From NCBI GenBank assembly GCA_964468345.1, contig CAYXVZ010000023.1:14615-78614 (forward strand): 64,000 nt of DNA, given 5' to 3'. The notes below the pieces were generated by a model. The model worked only from the letters and a program-made list of their open reading frames with translations, made no database searches and had not been told where the DNA came from. This document shows, piece after piece, positions 1 to 10,300 of the stretch (its first letter is position 1; each line of letters begins with the position of its first letter). Made by a program: the position numbers and the translations under genes. The DNA is from DALYLB01 sp964468345 (GTDB lineage: Bacteria > Acidobacteriota > Blastocatellia > RBC074).

Positions 1-2
1 GC

Positions 3-116
3 TCTCGCAAAGGCCGCCTTTTCAGGCCACAAAAGTGCTATGCCAGCAAAAAACAGGCGTTCCTGACGCAGGAAATCACTGACTCGCCCGGAAGCGGATG
101 CTCTTCGTGGCTATAA
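3..116 (+). CDS. Possible C-terminal tail of a gene cut by the window edge
   Basis: An open frame enters from the left edge and runs for 37 codons to a TAA at 114-116. The peptide is rich in Lys, Gln and Ser (it contains CYASKKQAFLTQE) and looks protein-like, but it is too short to assign. Other frames also end within the first 90 bases. It may be noncoding; confidence is low. Confidence 0.2.
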   Translation, partial: SRKGRLFRPQKCYASKKQAFLTQEITDSPGSGCSSWL

Positions 117-172
117 ACCAACGGTTCTGATTGGCGACTGCGGGAGCGACGAATCGTCGACGCGAACAGCGA

Positions 173-835
173 TTAGTGCAACTGTTGTTCGAGCGTGCCG
201 ATTTCCGCTTCGATCGCCTGCAGTTGGTGATGCAGCATTTGCCGTTGCGTGACGGTGCGAGCCCGTTGCAACTGCTCATTGATCTGACTGCGCATCAACC
301 GCAGGGAATCAACTTTTTGGCGTTGTTCGAAGCTCGGTGCAGACGCCTCTGGCTCAGCCTGTTTGTTGGTGGTGGATTGTTGCGCAACCGGTTGTTCCAC
401 TTGCGCCTCTGCTGCTGCTGTACTTTGCCAACCTCTTGCCATAACTCAGTGTAGTAAGCATGCCGCGTGTCCAACGACCTTGTCCCCGGTGTTCAATCGA
501 CTCGGCGTCGGATGCCAACCTTCGGCAATCCGAACCTTCAGCAATTCGTCCGGACCTGGTCGGTGATCCCATACGGCGACCGCCGTAACTCCGCCAAGTC
601 AGGTCGAGCCGAAGACCAGAACGAACTGGTCCCGAAAAGTTGCAATGACATCGTGCGTATATTCGTCGTGCGCGATAGTATCAACCAATAGAACGGGCGG
701 CGTTTGAAAACGTCCCCATTCGATGACTTGTTGTAGAGTGTTGAAACCGGGTAGTTCGCGTTCCAGCGCGGCGTGGTTTTCGGGTGATAAGTTTGCACGA
801 TTAGCCAATTGCACGATACTTAGTGTACCAAACAC
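173..835 (-). pseudogene. Protein-like reading frame interrupted by two in-frame TGA codons
   Basis: Reading the minus strand from a GTG at 835 gives three protein-like segments in one unbroken frame. They are separated only by TGA at 601-599 and at 448-446, and the frame closes with TAA at 175-173 (221 codons in all). The first segment contains ALERELPGFNTLQQVIEWG and ends VLVFGST. The second runs from LGGVTAVAVWDHRPG to HAACLLH. The third begins VMARGW and ends in a Gln/Glu-rich probable coiled coil (about 50 residues, ending EIGTLEQQLH). Replacing each TGA with Trp gives plausible sequence (GSTWLGG, LLHWVMA), so two TGG-to-TGA changes would explain the stops. No family was recognised. It is divergent from the NHL gene at 879. 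Alternatives are a decayed gene, three small genes, or TGA readthrough. The GTG start has no clear ribosome site. Confidence 0.45.
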
Positions 836-878
836 TTTGCCCCGCGGAAATAGTTTGCTTGACCTGGAAGGATGAAAA

Positions 879-2975
879 TTGAGGAATTTTCTTCGTACGA
901 AAATCTGGATTTTTCTAATCGCGGGGATGATCGGAGTGCTGATTGTCGTCGGATTGCTGTTCTGGTGGCGCGGCCGGCCTCCCAGGCCGTACGTTTCGGT
1001 CGTCACGGTGGCCGGCACGGGACTGCGGATTGAAAAAGGGGGGATTCCCGATTATTTCGGCGTGGCGGTCGATGCCGACCATCAAATTTATTATAGCGAT
1101 GGATCGCGCGGAGCCCTGTGGAATCGGGACGAAAAGGGCAATCAGCGAATCGTGACGGACGGGCTGGACATGCCGTCGGGCATTGCGATGGCGCCGGACG
1201 GGTCGCTGGTGGTGGCCAACACGGGCGACCATCGGATCGTGCGGGTGAATCCCGCCACGGGGCAGATTTCACCGGTCGCAGGCGTTGCGGGCAGCAGCGG
1301 CGAGGCGGATGGGCCCGCGGGACAGGCCACGTTCAACGGGCCGATCGGCGTCGCGGTCGGAAAGGACGGCGCGATTTATGTGGCGGACACCTATAACGAC
1401 CGGATTCGCGAAATCAGCCCGAGCGGGAAGGTGCGCACGATTGCCGGGGGCCTGCAGGGCTTTCAGGACGGCGCCGGCGCTTCGGCCCGCTTTGACACGC
1501 CCTGCGGAATCACGGTCGATATAGATGGTTCCCTGCTGGTTGCGGACACGGCCAATCATCGGATTCGCCGCGTCACCACGGACGGGCAGGTCAGCACGCT
1601 GGCAGGCACGGGCGAACGCGGCCGGCGGGACGGATCGCTTCCGGATGTGGGGTTTGACGAGCCCATCGCGATCGCGGTCCGGCGCGACGGGCAGGTATTC
1701 ATCGCGGATGCGGGCAGTTCGGCCTTTCGGATGATCAATCGCGATCCGAAATCGACGCCGCAGCCGGTTCTGACGACGCTGGCGGGCGATTACGGATTCG
1801 GCCTGGAAGACGCCGAGCTGGCCAAAGCCCGATTTCACCGTCCGTCGGGAATCGCCTTTGGCGCGGACGACGCCCTGATTTTCGCGGACAACGGCAATGG
1901 CCTCATTCGCGCCCTGCGCTCGCAGGATTTGGACATCGGACGCATTGCGGGCCCCGGCGAAGCCATTGTCGCGGCGCAGGAGGTGCGGCAGGCCATCCCG
2001 CCTCGATGGCCGTTCGATCCACCAGAGGCCAAACGCGATGTCGCGGGAACCTTCGGAGAAATCCGCGGTGAAATGCTGCCCGAGCATGATTCGTGGTTTC
2101 ACAATGGACTGGATATTGCGGGCGCGTATGGCGAGGTGGCGCGGGCGATTTATGGCGAGCGGGTCACGCGTCCGCTGGCAGTCGAGGGCGCGGGAACGGG
2201 CCGGGAGAGATTGCGGCTGCCGCTGGTGGGGTACATACACGTCTCGATCGGGCGCGACCGGAACGATCAACCGATCGGCAATCTCCCCGCGGGAGCGATC
2301 ACGTTTCGGCGCGATGAAACCGGCGCCATCATTGGCGTCCGCGTGCGGCGGGGCACGCGCTTCAATCCCGGCGATCCGATCGGGACATTAAATCGGTTGA
2401 ACCACGTGCATCTCATCGCGGGTCCGGCCGGCAGCGAAATCAATGCCCTGGCGGCGCTCGGCTTTCCGGGCCTGATCGACACCATCGCGCCGGTGATTGA
2501 GGGTGTTCTGCTCACAAAGGAGCAAAACGAAATTCTTTTTGACTCCGCCGCGAAAAAAGCGCCTGTCCCCGCAATCACGGGAAAGATCCGCATCTTCGTC
2601 CGCGCCTTCGATCAGGCGGACGGCAATCCGAAATACCGCCGACTTGGGGCCTACAAACTAGGCTATGAAGTGCTGGCGCAAAACGGCTCGCCCGTCGTGC
2701 CGGTGCGCGAAACGCTGTCCTTCGATCGCCTTCCTTCTGATCCGGGCGCAGTCGCAATGATCTATGCCGGCGGCAGCCAATCCGGCTATGAAGGCGTGAC
2801 GGTATTTAATTACGTGGTCACGAATACGCTGCGGGATGGCAAGGCAAGCGAGGGGTTCCTGGATTTCTCGAGCCTGCCGCCGGGAAACTATATTGTGCGC
2901 GTGTTTGCGGATGATTATTTCGGCAATCGAACCTGGCGGGAAATCCCGGTACGTGTGCCGCCTGTGAATGGATAA
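879..2975 (+). CDS. Membrane-anchored NHL beta-propeller protein with M23-like C-terminal domain
   Basis: A 698-residue protein. The TTG start at 879 is chosen because GGAAGG lies 7-8 bases upstream. An N-terminal membrane anchor (about residues 8-30) is followed by NHL repeats (about 40-350) of the form 'GIAVDxDGxLLVADTxNHRIRR', expected to fold as a propeller outside the membrane. A second domain carries the metal-ligand pattern of LytM/M23 peptidases: H408xxxD412 (WFHNGLDI) and H509xH511 (LNHVHLI). The last 150 residues look like an Ig-type beta domain. NHL propellers bind peptides or carbohydrates in known relatives. Whether the M23-like domain is an active endopeptidase cannot be told from sequence. 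The gene is divergent from the interrupted frame at 173-835. Confidence 0.75.
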   Translation: MRNFLRTKIWIFLIAGMIGVLIVVGLLFWWRGRPPRPYVSVVTVAGTGLRIEKGGIPDYFGVAVDADHQIYYSDGSRGALWNRDEKGNQRIVTDGLDMPSGIAMAPDGSLVVANTGDHRIVRVNPATGQISPVAGVAGSSGEADGPAGQATFNGPIGVAVGKDGAIYVADTYNDRIREISPSGKVRTIAGGLQGFQDGAGASARFDTPCGITVDIDGSLLVADTANHRIRRVTTDGQVSTLAGTGERGRRDGSLPDVGFDEPIAIAVRRDGQVFIADAGSSAFRMINRDPKSTPQPVLTTLAGDYGFGLEDAELAKARFHRPSGIAFGADDALIFADNGNGLIRALRSQDLDIGRIAGPGEAIVAAQEVRQAIPPRWPFDPPEAKRDVAGTFGEIRGEMLPEHDSWFHNGLDIAGAYGEVARAIYGERVTRPLAVEGAGTGRERLRLPLVGYIHVSIGRDRNDQPIGNLPAGAITFRRDETGAIIGVRVRRGTRFNPGDPIGTLNRLNHVHLIAGPAGSEINALAALGFPGLIDTIAPVIEGVLLTKEQNEILFDSAAKKAPVPAITGKIRIFVRAFDQADGNPKYRRLGAYKLGYEVLAQNGSPVVPVRETLSFDRLPSDPGAVAMIYAGGSQSGYEGVTVFNYVVTNTLRDGKASEGFLDFSSLPPGNYIVRVFADDYFGNRTWREIPVRVPPVNG

Positions 2976-2983
2976 CTCCCGAA

Positions 2984-3088
2984 ACGAAAGAAAGAGAGTA
3001 CGAAAAAAACGAACATAAGGATACGGACGAATGCCATGTGAACTTTCGTCTGTTTCGTTATGTTCGTTTGTTTCGTGCTCTCTCTTCA
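2984..3088. repeat. Intergenic palindrome, CGAAA family
   Basis: Begins eight bases after the NHL gene stop codon. The left arm (2984-3033) is a run of AACGAA/ACGAAAG-like units. The right arm (3041-3086) is its imperfect reverse complement, with CTCTCTC and TTATGTTCG matching GAGAGAG and CGAACATAA. It fills most of the spacer before the M1 aminopeptidase gene and accounts for the spurious N-terminal extension of that reading frame. Confidence 0.8.
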
Positions 3089-3148
3089 GTTCTTTGGCTG
3101 CGGCTTCGCCGCGCTGCGCGAACAGAGGTTTTCATCTGGATTGAAGCC

Positions 3149-5782
3149 ATGAAGCATTTACTTCTAGTCTCATTTTTGATTGCATTGCCTATGCTGACGA
3201 ATGCACAAACAACAACGGACCAACTCGCCGTCGAAGGAGTCTCGCGGGAGCTGGCGCAGCAGCGGGCGCGAGTGATTTCGGACGTCCGCTATGAAATTCA
3301 TCTGCAGTTCGAAGCAAACGCCCCACGGATAAAGGGCCGGGAGAAAATCACGCTCAATCTCGCGAATGCCGTGGAGGACTTGATCCTGGATTTTCGCGAC
3401 CTCGATCCGGCCGGGAAAATCATCGAGGGCACGATCGGCAACGTGAAGGTGAATTCGCAGTCAGCCGAAGGCTTAAGACAGGCAAACGGACATCTCATTT
3501 TCCCCGCAAAGCTTTTGAAGCCGGGCGAGAACACCATCACGCTCGATTTCGAAACCGGCGCCGCCCCCGCCAATCGTCCGTTGATTCGGTATAAAGATGC
3601 CGATGACGGCAGTGAATATCTGTACACGCTCTTTGTCCCGATGGACGCCAGCCTGGCCTTTCCCTGCTTCGATCAGCCGGATCTGAAAGCGCGCTTCAGC
3701 TTCAGCGCGACAAAGCCGGAAAGCTGGATCGTGATTGCAAACACGGAAACGAAAAGCGTTTCGCCTGCCCGCGTGGAATTCGCCGAGACGCATCCCATCA
3801 GCACCTACTTGTTCGCCTTCGCCGCCGGGCCGTTTCAAAAGCTGGAGGGCGAAACGGCGCCGCTGCCGATCAGCTTGTATGTTCGTCAATCGAAACTGGC
3901 CCGCGCGAAGGAAGAGTGGCCCGAGACCTTGAAGCTGACCAGCGACGGGATGAAGCATTTCGTATCCTATTTCGACCGCCCGTTTCCATTCACAAAATAC
4001 GATCAGGTGCTGATCCCGGGGTTTGCCTACGGCGGAATGGAGCATGCGGGCGCAACCTTTCTGCGCGAAGATTCGATTCTCTTTCGCACCGTGCCGACGC
4101 GAAACGACAAGCTGGGACGGGCTTCGCTGGTGTTGCATGAACTGGCGCACCAGTGGTTCGGCGATCTGGTCACGATGAAATGGTTCGACGATCTGTGGCT
4201 CAAGGAAGGCTTCGCGAATTACATGGCCTATCACGCGCTGGCCGCGATCTATCCGCCGGATGAAATGTGGAAGCGGTTTTATCAATCGCACAAACCGCTC
4301 GCCTATCAGATCGATTCGACCAAGGGCACAACGCCGATTTACCAGGAAGTCCGGAATCTGAAGGACGCGAAATCGGCGTATGGGGCGATCGTCTATCAAA
4401 AAGCGCCCAGTCTGCTGCACGCGATGTCATTTTTGATCGGGGAGGACAAATTCCGCGACGGCGTGCGCAGCTTCCTGCGCGAGCATGCCTATGCGAACGC
4501 CGAATGGAACGATCTGATTCGCGCTTTTGAAAAAGCATCGAATCAAAAGCTGGCGGTGTGGGCCAATGCCTGGGTGAAGCGCCGCGGCATGCCGCAGGTG
4601 GATGTGACGTGGAGTTGCGACGGCCAGGGCGCAATCGATCGATTCGAGCTGCGACAATCCGATGTGCAGGGCGAAGGCCGCGCGTGGCCGGTCAAAACGC
4701 GCGTGCTGCTGGCCTATGACGATGCGGAGCCGATACGATTCACGGCGGAACTGAACGGCAGCAAAGTGCAGTTCCCCGAAGCGATCGGAAAGAAATGCCC
4801 GGCATATATATTTGCGAACGAGCGGGATTACGGCTATGGCAGATTCATGCTCGACGCGCGCAGCCGCGAAGCCCTCACGACGCGCATCGGAGCCGTCAAG
4901 AATCCGTTTCTGCGCGCGATGCTTTGGGGCGCGCTCTGGGACGCGGTCCGCGAAGCGGAAATGAAACCGATGGCGTATCTGGACCTGGCGGCGCAATCGC
5001 TGCCGGACGAAATGGATGAAGAGCTGGTGCAAAGCCTGCTGACCCGCTCTGCGATGGCGTTTCAACGTTATCTGACTTCCGCGCAGCAGAAAGAGGTCGC
5101 GCCGCGCTGGGAGGCGCTGCTGTTTGACCGCATGATGAATGCGACGGAGTTGGGCGCGCGCATCACCTATTTTCGCGCTTATCGGTCGCTGGCTTCGACG
5201 GCGGAGGCGCGCGGCCACCTGAAAGAAATTCTCGACGGCACGCGCAAGGTGCCGGGCATCGAGATCAAACCGCTCGACCGCTGGCAGATTCTGACGCGCC
5301 TGCTGGTTGCCGGCGATCCCGAAGCCCTGTCGCGCCTCGACGCCGAACGCAAGCGCGACCCGAGCGATGACGGCCGCAAACAGGCCTATATCGCCGAAGC
5401 GGCGCGCGCGGAAGCCGCCGTCAAGAAACGATATTTCGACGATTATCTCGGCCGCAGCGCGGAAGGGCGCGCCGTTCCCGAGGACTGGATCGAAGGCAGC
5501 CTCGGCTCTTTCAACGCCTGGAATCAATCGGAACTGACGCTTCCCTATCTCCAACCGGCGCTCGATGCCCTGCCGCAGGTCAAACGCGAACGTAAAATCT
5601 TCTTCGTCCTCGCGTGGCTCAATGCCTTCATCGGGGGGCAACGCAGCGCCGATGCGCTCGGCCAGGTGCAGGAGTTTTTGCGAACCAGCAAACTCGACCG
5701 CGATCTGGAATTGAAGGTGCTGGAAGTGATGGATGAGCTTGAACGGACTGTGCGCATCCGAGCTAAAGCGGTTGCGCCCTGA
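3149..5782 (+). CDS. Exported M1 family aminopeptidase (aminopeptidase N-like)
   Basis: An 877-residue zinc aminopeptidase that removes N-terminal residues from peptides. The start at 3149 gives a clear signal peptide (MKHLLLVSFLIALPMLTNAQ), so the enzyme probably works in the periplasm. The longer frame from 3038 is mostly translated palindrome. The M1 signatures are intact: exopeptidase motif G295-G-M-E-H and zinc site H330-E-L-A-H334 followed by WLKEGFANY with the third ligand Glu353. An N-terminal beta domain (about 35-220), the catalytic domain (220-470) and a long alpha-helical C-terminal region follow the usual order. Length fits the family. It appears to be monocistronic, with palindromes on both sides. 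Confidence 0.93.
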   Translation: MKHLLLVSFLIALPMLTNAQTTTDQLAVEGVSRELAQQRARVISDVRYEIHLQFEANAPRIKGREKITLNLANAVEDLILDFRDLDPAGKIIEGTIGNVKVNSQSAEGLRQANGHLIFPAKLLKPGENTITLDFETGAAPANRPLIRYKDADDGSEYLYTLFVPMDASLAFPCFDQPDLKARFSFSATKPESWIVIANTETKSVSPARVEFAETHPISTYLFAFAAGPFQKLEGETAPLPISLYVRQSKLARAKEEWPETLKLTSDGMKHFVSYFDRPFPFTKYDQVLIPGFAYGGMEHAGATFLREDSILFRTVPTRNDKLGRASLVLHELAHQWFGDLVTMKWFDDLWLKEGFANYMAYHALAAIYPPDEMWKRFYQSHKPLAYQIDSTKGTTPIYQEVRNLKDAKSAYGAIVYQKAPSLLHAMSFLIGEDKFRDGVRSFLREHAYANAEWNDLIRAFEKASNQKLAVWANAWVKRRGMPQVDVTWSCDGQGAIDRFELRQSDVQGEGRAWPVKTRVLLAYDDAEPIRFTAELNGSKVQFPEAIGKKCPAYIFANERDYGYGRFMLDARSREALTTRIGAVKNPFLRAMLWGALWDAVREAEMKPMAYLDLAAQSLPDEMDEELVQSLLTRSAMAFQRYLTSAQQKEVAPRWEALLFDRMMNATELGARITYFRAYRSLASTAEARGHLKEILDGTRKVPGIEIKPLDRWQILTRLLVAGDPEALSRLDAERKRDPSDDGRKQAYIAEAARAEAAVKKRYFDDYLGRSAEGRAVPEDWIEGSLGSFNAWNQSELTLPYLQPALDALPQVKRERKIFFVLAWLNAFIGGQRSADALGQVQEFLRTSKLDRDLELKVLEVMDELERTVRIRAKAVAP

Positions 5783-5783
5783 T

Positions 5784-5857
5784 CAACGAAGAACACGAAG
5801 ATCAGATCGAACAGATACCGCCTGCGTCTTTCTTCGTGCTCTTCGTATCTTCGTGGT
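5784..5857. repeat. Intergenic palindrome, ACACGAAG family
   Basis: Starts right after the aminopeptidase stop. The left arm contains CGAAGAACACGAAGAT (about 5788-5803) and the right arm CTTCGTGCTCTTCGTATC (about 5832-5849), which pair as a hairpin with a loop of about 25 bases. The unit resembles the arms at 10516 and 32851. Confidence 0.75.
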
Positions 5858-5909
5858 AAAAACTTTGTCCCAAAGTTGTTTGTACTGATTGAGAAAAGAT
5901 CCGCTTTCC

Positions 5910-6455
5910 ATGACCGAACTCAACAATGAACTGACGCTTTCGTTTCGTCCCGCCTCGGACGAGGATGCCGCTGTTGTCACACGGCTGATCAATGGCGCTT
6001 ATCGAGGGGAATCAAGCAAGGCCGGCTGGACCACCGAGGCCGACCTGATCGTCGGCGACCGCATACAGATTGACGGCTTGCGCGAGCTGATTGCGCAGCC
6101 CCATTCCGTAATCCTGCTTTGCGAATGGAATCGGGAAATCATTGGCTGCGTGCATTTGAAAAAAACGGAGGAAGACGCCGCGTACCTCGGTTTGTTCGTG
6201 ATTCAGCCGACCCAGCAGGGCCAGGGAGCCGGCAAAATCTTTCTGCGGCGCGCCGAACAATATGCGCGCGATACATGGGACGTGAAGAAAATCTGGATGA
6301 CGGTGATCGTCCTGCGCGAGGAATTGATTGCTTATTACGAGCGCCGCGGCTATCGACGGACCGGGGCAACCATTCCTTTTCCGACCGACGCGGGCACAAG
6401 CGTTCCCTTGATTGACAACCTGCAACTCGAAGTGATGGAAAAAGCGCTGGAATAG
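5910..6455 (+). CDS. GNAT family N-acetyltransferase
   Basis: A 181-residue protein with the GNAT fold: beta-alpha start RPASDEDAAVVTRLIN, then the acetyl-CoA pyrophosphate-binding motif A (LFVIQPTQQGQGAGKIFL, about residues 100-117) and the C-terminal YYERRGYRRTG segment typical of the family. It should transfer an acetyl group from acetyl-CoA to an amine; the acceptor cannot be predicted. ATG 5910 is preferred to the TTG at 5889, although no strong ribosome site is visible for either. It is convergent with xthA; the two stop codons are only a few bases apart. Confidence 0.85.
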   Translation: MTELNNELTLSFRPASDEDAAVVTRLINGAYRGESSKAGWTTEADLIVGDRIQIDGLRELIAQPHSVILLCEWNREIIGCVHLKKTEEDAAYLGLFVIQPTQQGQGAGKIFLRRAEQYARDTWDVKKIWMTVIVLREELIAYYERRGYRRTGATIPFPTDAGTSVPLIDNLQLEVMEKALE

Positions 6456-6459
6456 CGAT

Positions 6460-7221
6460 TCACACGTCGTAATCGATCACGACCGGCGCGTGATCGGAGA
6501 AGAATTGCTCCGTATAAATTCGCGGCGAATGCGCGGCCGCATTCAGGCCCGGCGTCGTGAAATGATAATCCAGCCGCCATCCGACGTTGTTTTCGCGCGC
6601 CCGGCCGCGATTGGACCACCAGGAATAATGCACGGCCTCGGGCCCCACCAGATGCCGAAAGGTATCGTGATAGCCGGTCTCTAAAAAGGTCGTCAGCCAG
6701 GCGCGCTCTTCGGGCAGAAAGCCGCTGTTTTTCTGATTGCTGCGCCAGTTTTTCAAGTCGATCTGCTGGTGCGCGACGTTGAAATCGCCGCAGAAAATCA
6801 GATCTCGCTTCGATTTTCGAAGCTTGCGGCAATGGGCCAGAAACTGATCCATGAAATCGAGCTTGATCTTCAATCGTTCTTCGCTGCTCGTGCCGGAAGG
6901 AATATAGGTCGAGATTACGCTGACATCCTTGAAATCGGCCTGCAGCACGCGCCCTTCGTGATCGTAACAACACTCGATGCCGCGCGTGACGCGTTTGGGT
7001 TTCGTTTTCGAAAGAATCGCGACGCCGCTGTAACCGGGCTTTTCCGCCGGGTACCATTCCGCGTGATAACCGAGCGTCGCCCACTCCGCGGGCACCTGCG
7101 CGGGCAGGGCGCGGACCTCCTGCAAACAAATCACATCCGCGCCGCTCTCCGCCAGATAAGGCACCACGCCCCGTGTCGTCGCCGATCGAATGCCATTCAC
7201 ATTCAAGGTAAGTATTCGCAT
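6460..7221 (-). CDS. xthA: Exodeoxyribonuclease III (AP endonuclease, ExoIII/APE1 family)
   Basis: A 253-residue enzyme of base-excision repair that cleaves DNA 5' of abasic sites and has 3' exonuclease and phosphatase activity. Family signatures are complete: N-terminal LNVNGIRSA, metal-binding Glu35 in CLQEV, PAEKPGYSGVAILSK, the catalytic GDFNVAH motif, and the C-terminal FSDHAPVVIDY with the catalytic Asp-His pair. Length is normal for the family. It is transcribed alone, with a palindrome in front of its start codon. Confidence 0.95.
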   Translation of the reverse strand: MRILTLNVNGIRSATTRGVVPYLAESGADVICLQEVRALPAQVPAEWATLGYHAEWYPAEKPGYSGVAILSKTKPKRVTRGIECCYDHEGRVLQADFKDVSVISTYIPSGTSSEERLKIKLDFMDQFLAHCRKLRKSKRDLIFCGDFNVAHQQIDLKNWRSNQKNSGFLPEERAWLTTFLETGYHDTFRHLVGPEAVHYSWWSNRGRARENNVGWRLDYHFTTPGLNAAAHSPRIYTEQFFSDHAPVVIDYDV

Positions 7222-7249
7222 TGGATTTTTTATCTGTGAAATCGCTCAA

Positions 7250-7317
7250 CAGAAAAATTGCGGTCAGAAAGATTTTTCCTCCACTTAAGAATAATTTTTC
7301 TGACCGCAATTTTTCTG
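7250..7317. repeat. Intergenic palindrome, GCGG(A/T)CAGAAAAATT family
   Basis: The left arm at 7250-7278 (CAGAAAAATTGCGGTCAGAA) pairs with the right arm at 7291-7317. It lies between the xthA start and the VPS10 gene stop. Related palindromes with GCGGACAG cores occur at 37182, 43021 and 53821. Confidence 0.85.
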
Positions 7318-7335
7318 TATGCTGCCTATAAACGA

Positions 7336-10300
7336 TTACATCCTGATCGGAGGCAGATTGGCCTTCGTCAACTGCTCATTGAAGGCCTTCAGATCCGTGC
7401 TCTTCATCTCATTCCATTTCGCCAGCAAATCCTCCAACGCGCGGCGTTGATCGCCGACCGCTTTCAAGGCCTGTGTCGTCGGCGTGGCGTCAGCGCCTTC
7501 GATCAGGTTCATCAGCGAAAGGAATCCATTGCCGATGCCGGCGAGGCCCGGTTCGCGATTGCTGATGCCGAAAAAGTCCAGGCCCGCCGTGCTGCCGACG
7601 AGGCTCGCCAGCTTTTTATCCAGCGCAGCGGCCGCCGCGGCAACCGTCGTGTTGCCGGCCAAGGGTTTCAACTGCTCGCGAACCTTCTCCACATCGGCCT
7701 GCGCGGCGCGCACGCCGGCAATCCCGTTGTAACACTGCATCGAAGCCTCGAACATTTTCGCCAGGCCCGCCGCCGGCGTCGTCACGCGCGGATCCATGCG
7801 CAGCGTCAGCGGTTGCGTGTAGCTTTTTCCATCCACGGTCAGCTTCACCGTGTACTCGCCCGGCGCGGCCGTCGGCCCATCGGGCACGGTCGGCGTGTCG
7901 CGAAGGATGGCTTGCATGCCGTAGGAGCGCGGGAAGCCCGCGGGCGGCGCGTAATGCAGATCCCAGGCCCAGCGCTGCATGCCGGCTTTATTCGATACCG
8001 TTCGCCAGGGCCGCGCCCAATAGGTCGGATGCGGCAGCCGCTTTTCATCGACCTTTTCGGGCGGATCGGAGCTGGAATAGCGGCGCACAAGGTTGCCCCC
8101 GCGATCCTGAATCTCGATCGAGACTTCCTTCGCATCCGCCTTCAGCCAGTAATTCAGAATCGCGCCGTCGGGCGGGTTCTGTCCCATCGGCTCTTCGGGC
8201 GGGATCGGCGTATCGGTATTCAAACTGCGGCGGACGCGCGTGGCCAGTTGCGGTTTGAACAGATGGGCATCGGATTTCGCGACCTGCTCATTCAATTGCC
8301 GCAACGGCGTGATGTCATCCAGAATCCAGAAACTGCGGCCGTGCGTGCCGACCACGATATCGTCATCCTTGATGACCAGATCGCGAATCGAACTCGGCGC
8401 CAGATTCGATCGCAGCGATTGCCAGTTCTCGCCGTCATCGAAACTCACAAACACGGTCTGTTCCGTGCCAGCAAAGAGCAGCCCCTTTCGCTGCGGATCT
8501 TCGCGAACGACATTGACGATCGTGCCGTTCGGAATGCCGTTGACGATTCGCTTCCATGTTTTGCCGCCATCGCGCGTGCGATAGATATGCGGCCGCAGAT
8601 CGTCGAGGCGCAGCGTGTTAATGGCCGCGTACGCCGTGTCGTCGTCGAAATGCCCCGCGTCCATCAGCGAGACTTTCATCCATGACTTCAGATCGGGCGG
8701 CGTGACATTCGACCAGTTTTCGCCGCCGTCCCGCGTCAAATGAATCAACCCGTCATCGGTCCCGGCCCAGATCGTGTTGAGCTGCTTGTGCGAGGGCGCG
8801 ACCGTATAGATCACGCCGCGCCGCGGCATCGTCGCCATCTCGGGCTTGCGGTATTTGCCGATGCTCTCGGGCACATCGTATCTCTCGCGGCTCAGATCGG
8901 GGCTGATCTGCTCCCAGGAGTTTCCGCCGTCGAGCGTCTTCCACAAAACATTGGTCGCGAAATAGAGCGTCTTTTGATCGACCGGCGAAAAGATCACCGG
9001 CATCGTGCGCAGCGTGCGAAACTTGCCGCTGCGCAGCGCTTCAGGCGCGATGTTCTGCACCTGCCCGGTCTTCCAATCAAAGCGCGTGACACGGCCGCCA
9101 TACGTGATATCGGGATTGAGCGGATCGGGCGCGACATAGCCATACTCATCGACGCCGACCGTGCGCCAGTCGCGCCAGGTGATCGCGCCGTAATCGCCGC
9201 GGCTTGCGACCGCGACCGAGCCGCTTTCCTGTTGCCCGCTATAGACCCAGTACGGCCAACGATTGTCCGTGATGACGTGATAGAGCTGCGCCGTCGGCTG
9301 GTTGTACCAACTGCTCCAGGTTTCGCCGCCGTTGACCGTGATCGTCGCGCCCTGGTCCGTCGCAAAGATCATCACATCCGGATAGAGCGGATTGATCCAG
9401 ATGCGATGATAATCATCGCCGCCCGGCGCGCCCTTCAGGCTCGTCCACGTTTTGCCGCCATCGGTCGATTTATAAGACGCCGTGTTGCCGACAAAGAGAA
9501 TGTCCGGATTTTTCGGATGAATGCGAATCTCGGCGAAATCCGATCCGCGGCCCCAGGTGCGCGCTTCGTTGCTGACCTTCTGCCACGACTGGCCGCCGTC
9601 TTTCGAGGTATAGATGCCGCCGAATTCCGGATTCGCATCCACGGTTGCAAAGAGAATGTCGGGGTTGCTGCGCGAGATATCGAAGCCGATGCGGCCCAGG
9701 CCCTGTTCGAAGGTCGGCAGGCCCCTCGTCAACGGCTTCCACGTCGTTCCGCCGTCGGTGGATTTATACAGCCCGCTGCCCGGCCCCTCCCAGGAAGCGT
9801 TTTCCCAGGGACCGTGGCGGACTTCGTATAAATCGGCATACACGATCTGCGAATTCGTCGGATCGAACTGCACCTGAATCGCGCCGGTGTTCTCGTCTTT
9901 ATACAAGACCTTCTGCCATGTCTCGCCGCCATCGAGCGAACGAAAGACGCCGCGCTCCGCATTCGGGCCAAAGGGATGGCCGCAGACGGCAACGAAGACG
10001 CGCTTCGGATCTTTGGGATCCACGATCACCGAACCGATCTGCTGCCCGTCGCCGAGGCCCATCTTGCGCCACGTCTTTCCGCCATCGGTCGATTTATAGA
10101 CGCCGTCGCCGACCGACAGATCGGGCCGCAGGGGCAGGCCCTCGCCGCTGCCGACATAGATCACATTCGGATCCGATTCCGCCACCGCCAGATCGCCGAT
10201 CGAGCCCGTCGGCTGCTCATCGAAAATCGGCTTCCAGGTGCGGCCGGCATCGGTCGTCTTCCAGACGCCGCCGTTATTGACGCCGATGAAAAACACGTTC

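Noticed and set aside
446..601. Selenocysteine readthrough of the two TGA codons
   Set aside because: No Cys/Sec redox motif surrounds the TGA codons and Trp fits both positions; no SECIS-like hairpin was evident directly after them.
3038..3148. N-terminal extension of the M1 aminopeptidase from GTG 3038
   Set aside because: The extra 37 residues are translated palindrome and would bury the signal peptide that starts at 3149.
7258..8685. A 475-codon plus-strand open frame opposite the VPS10-type gene
   Set aside because: Arg/His-rich shadow of the minus-strand gene, starting inside a palindrome; no recognisable motif.
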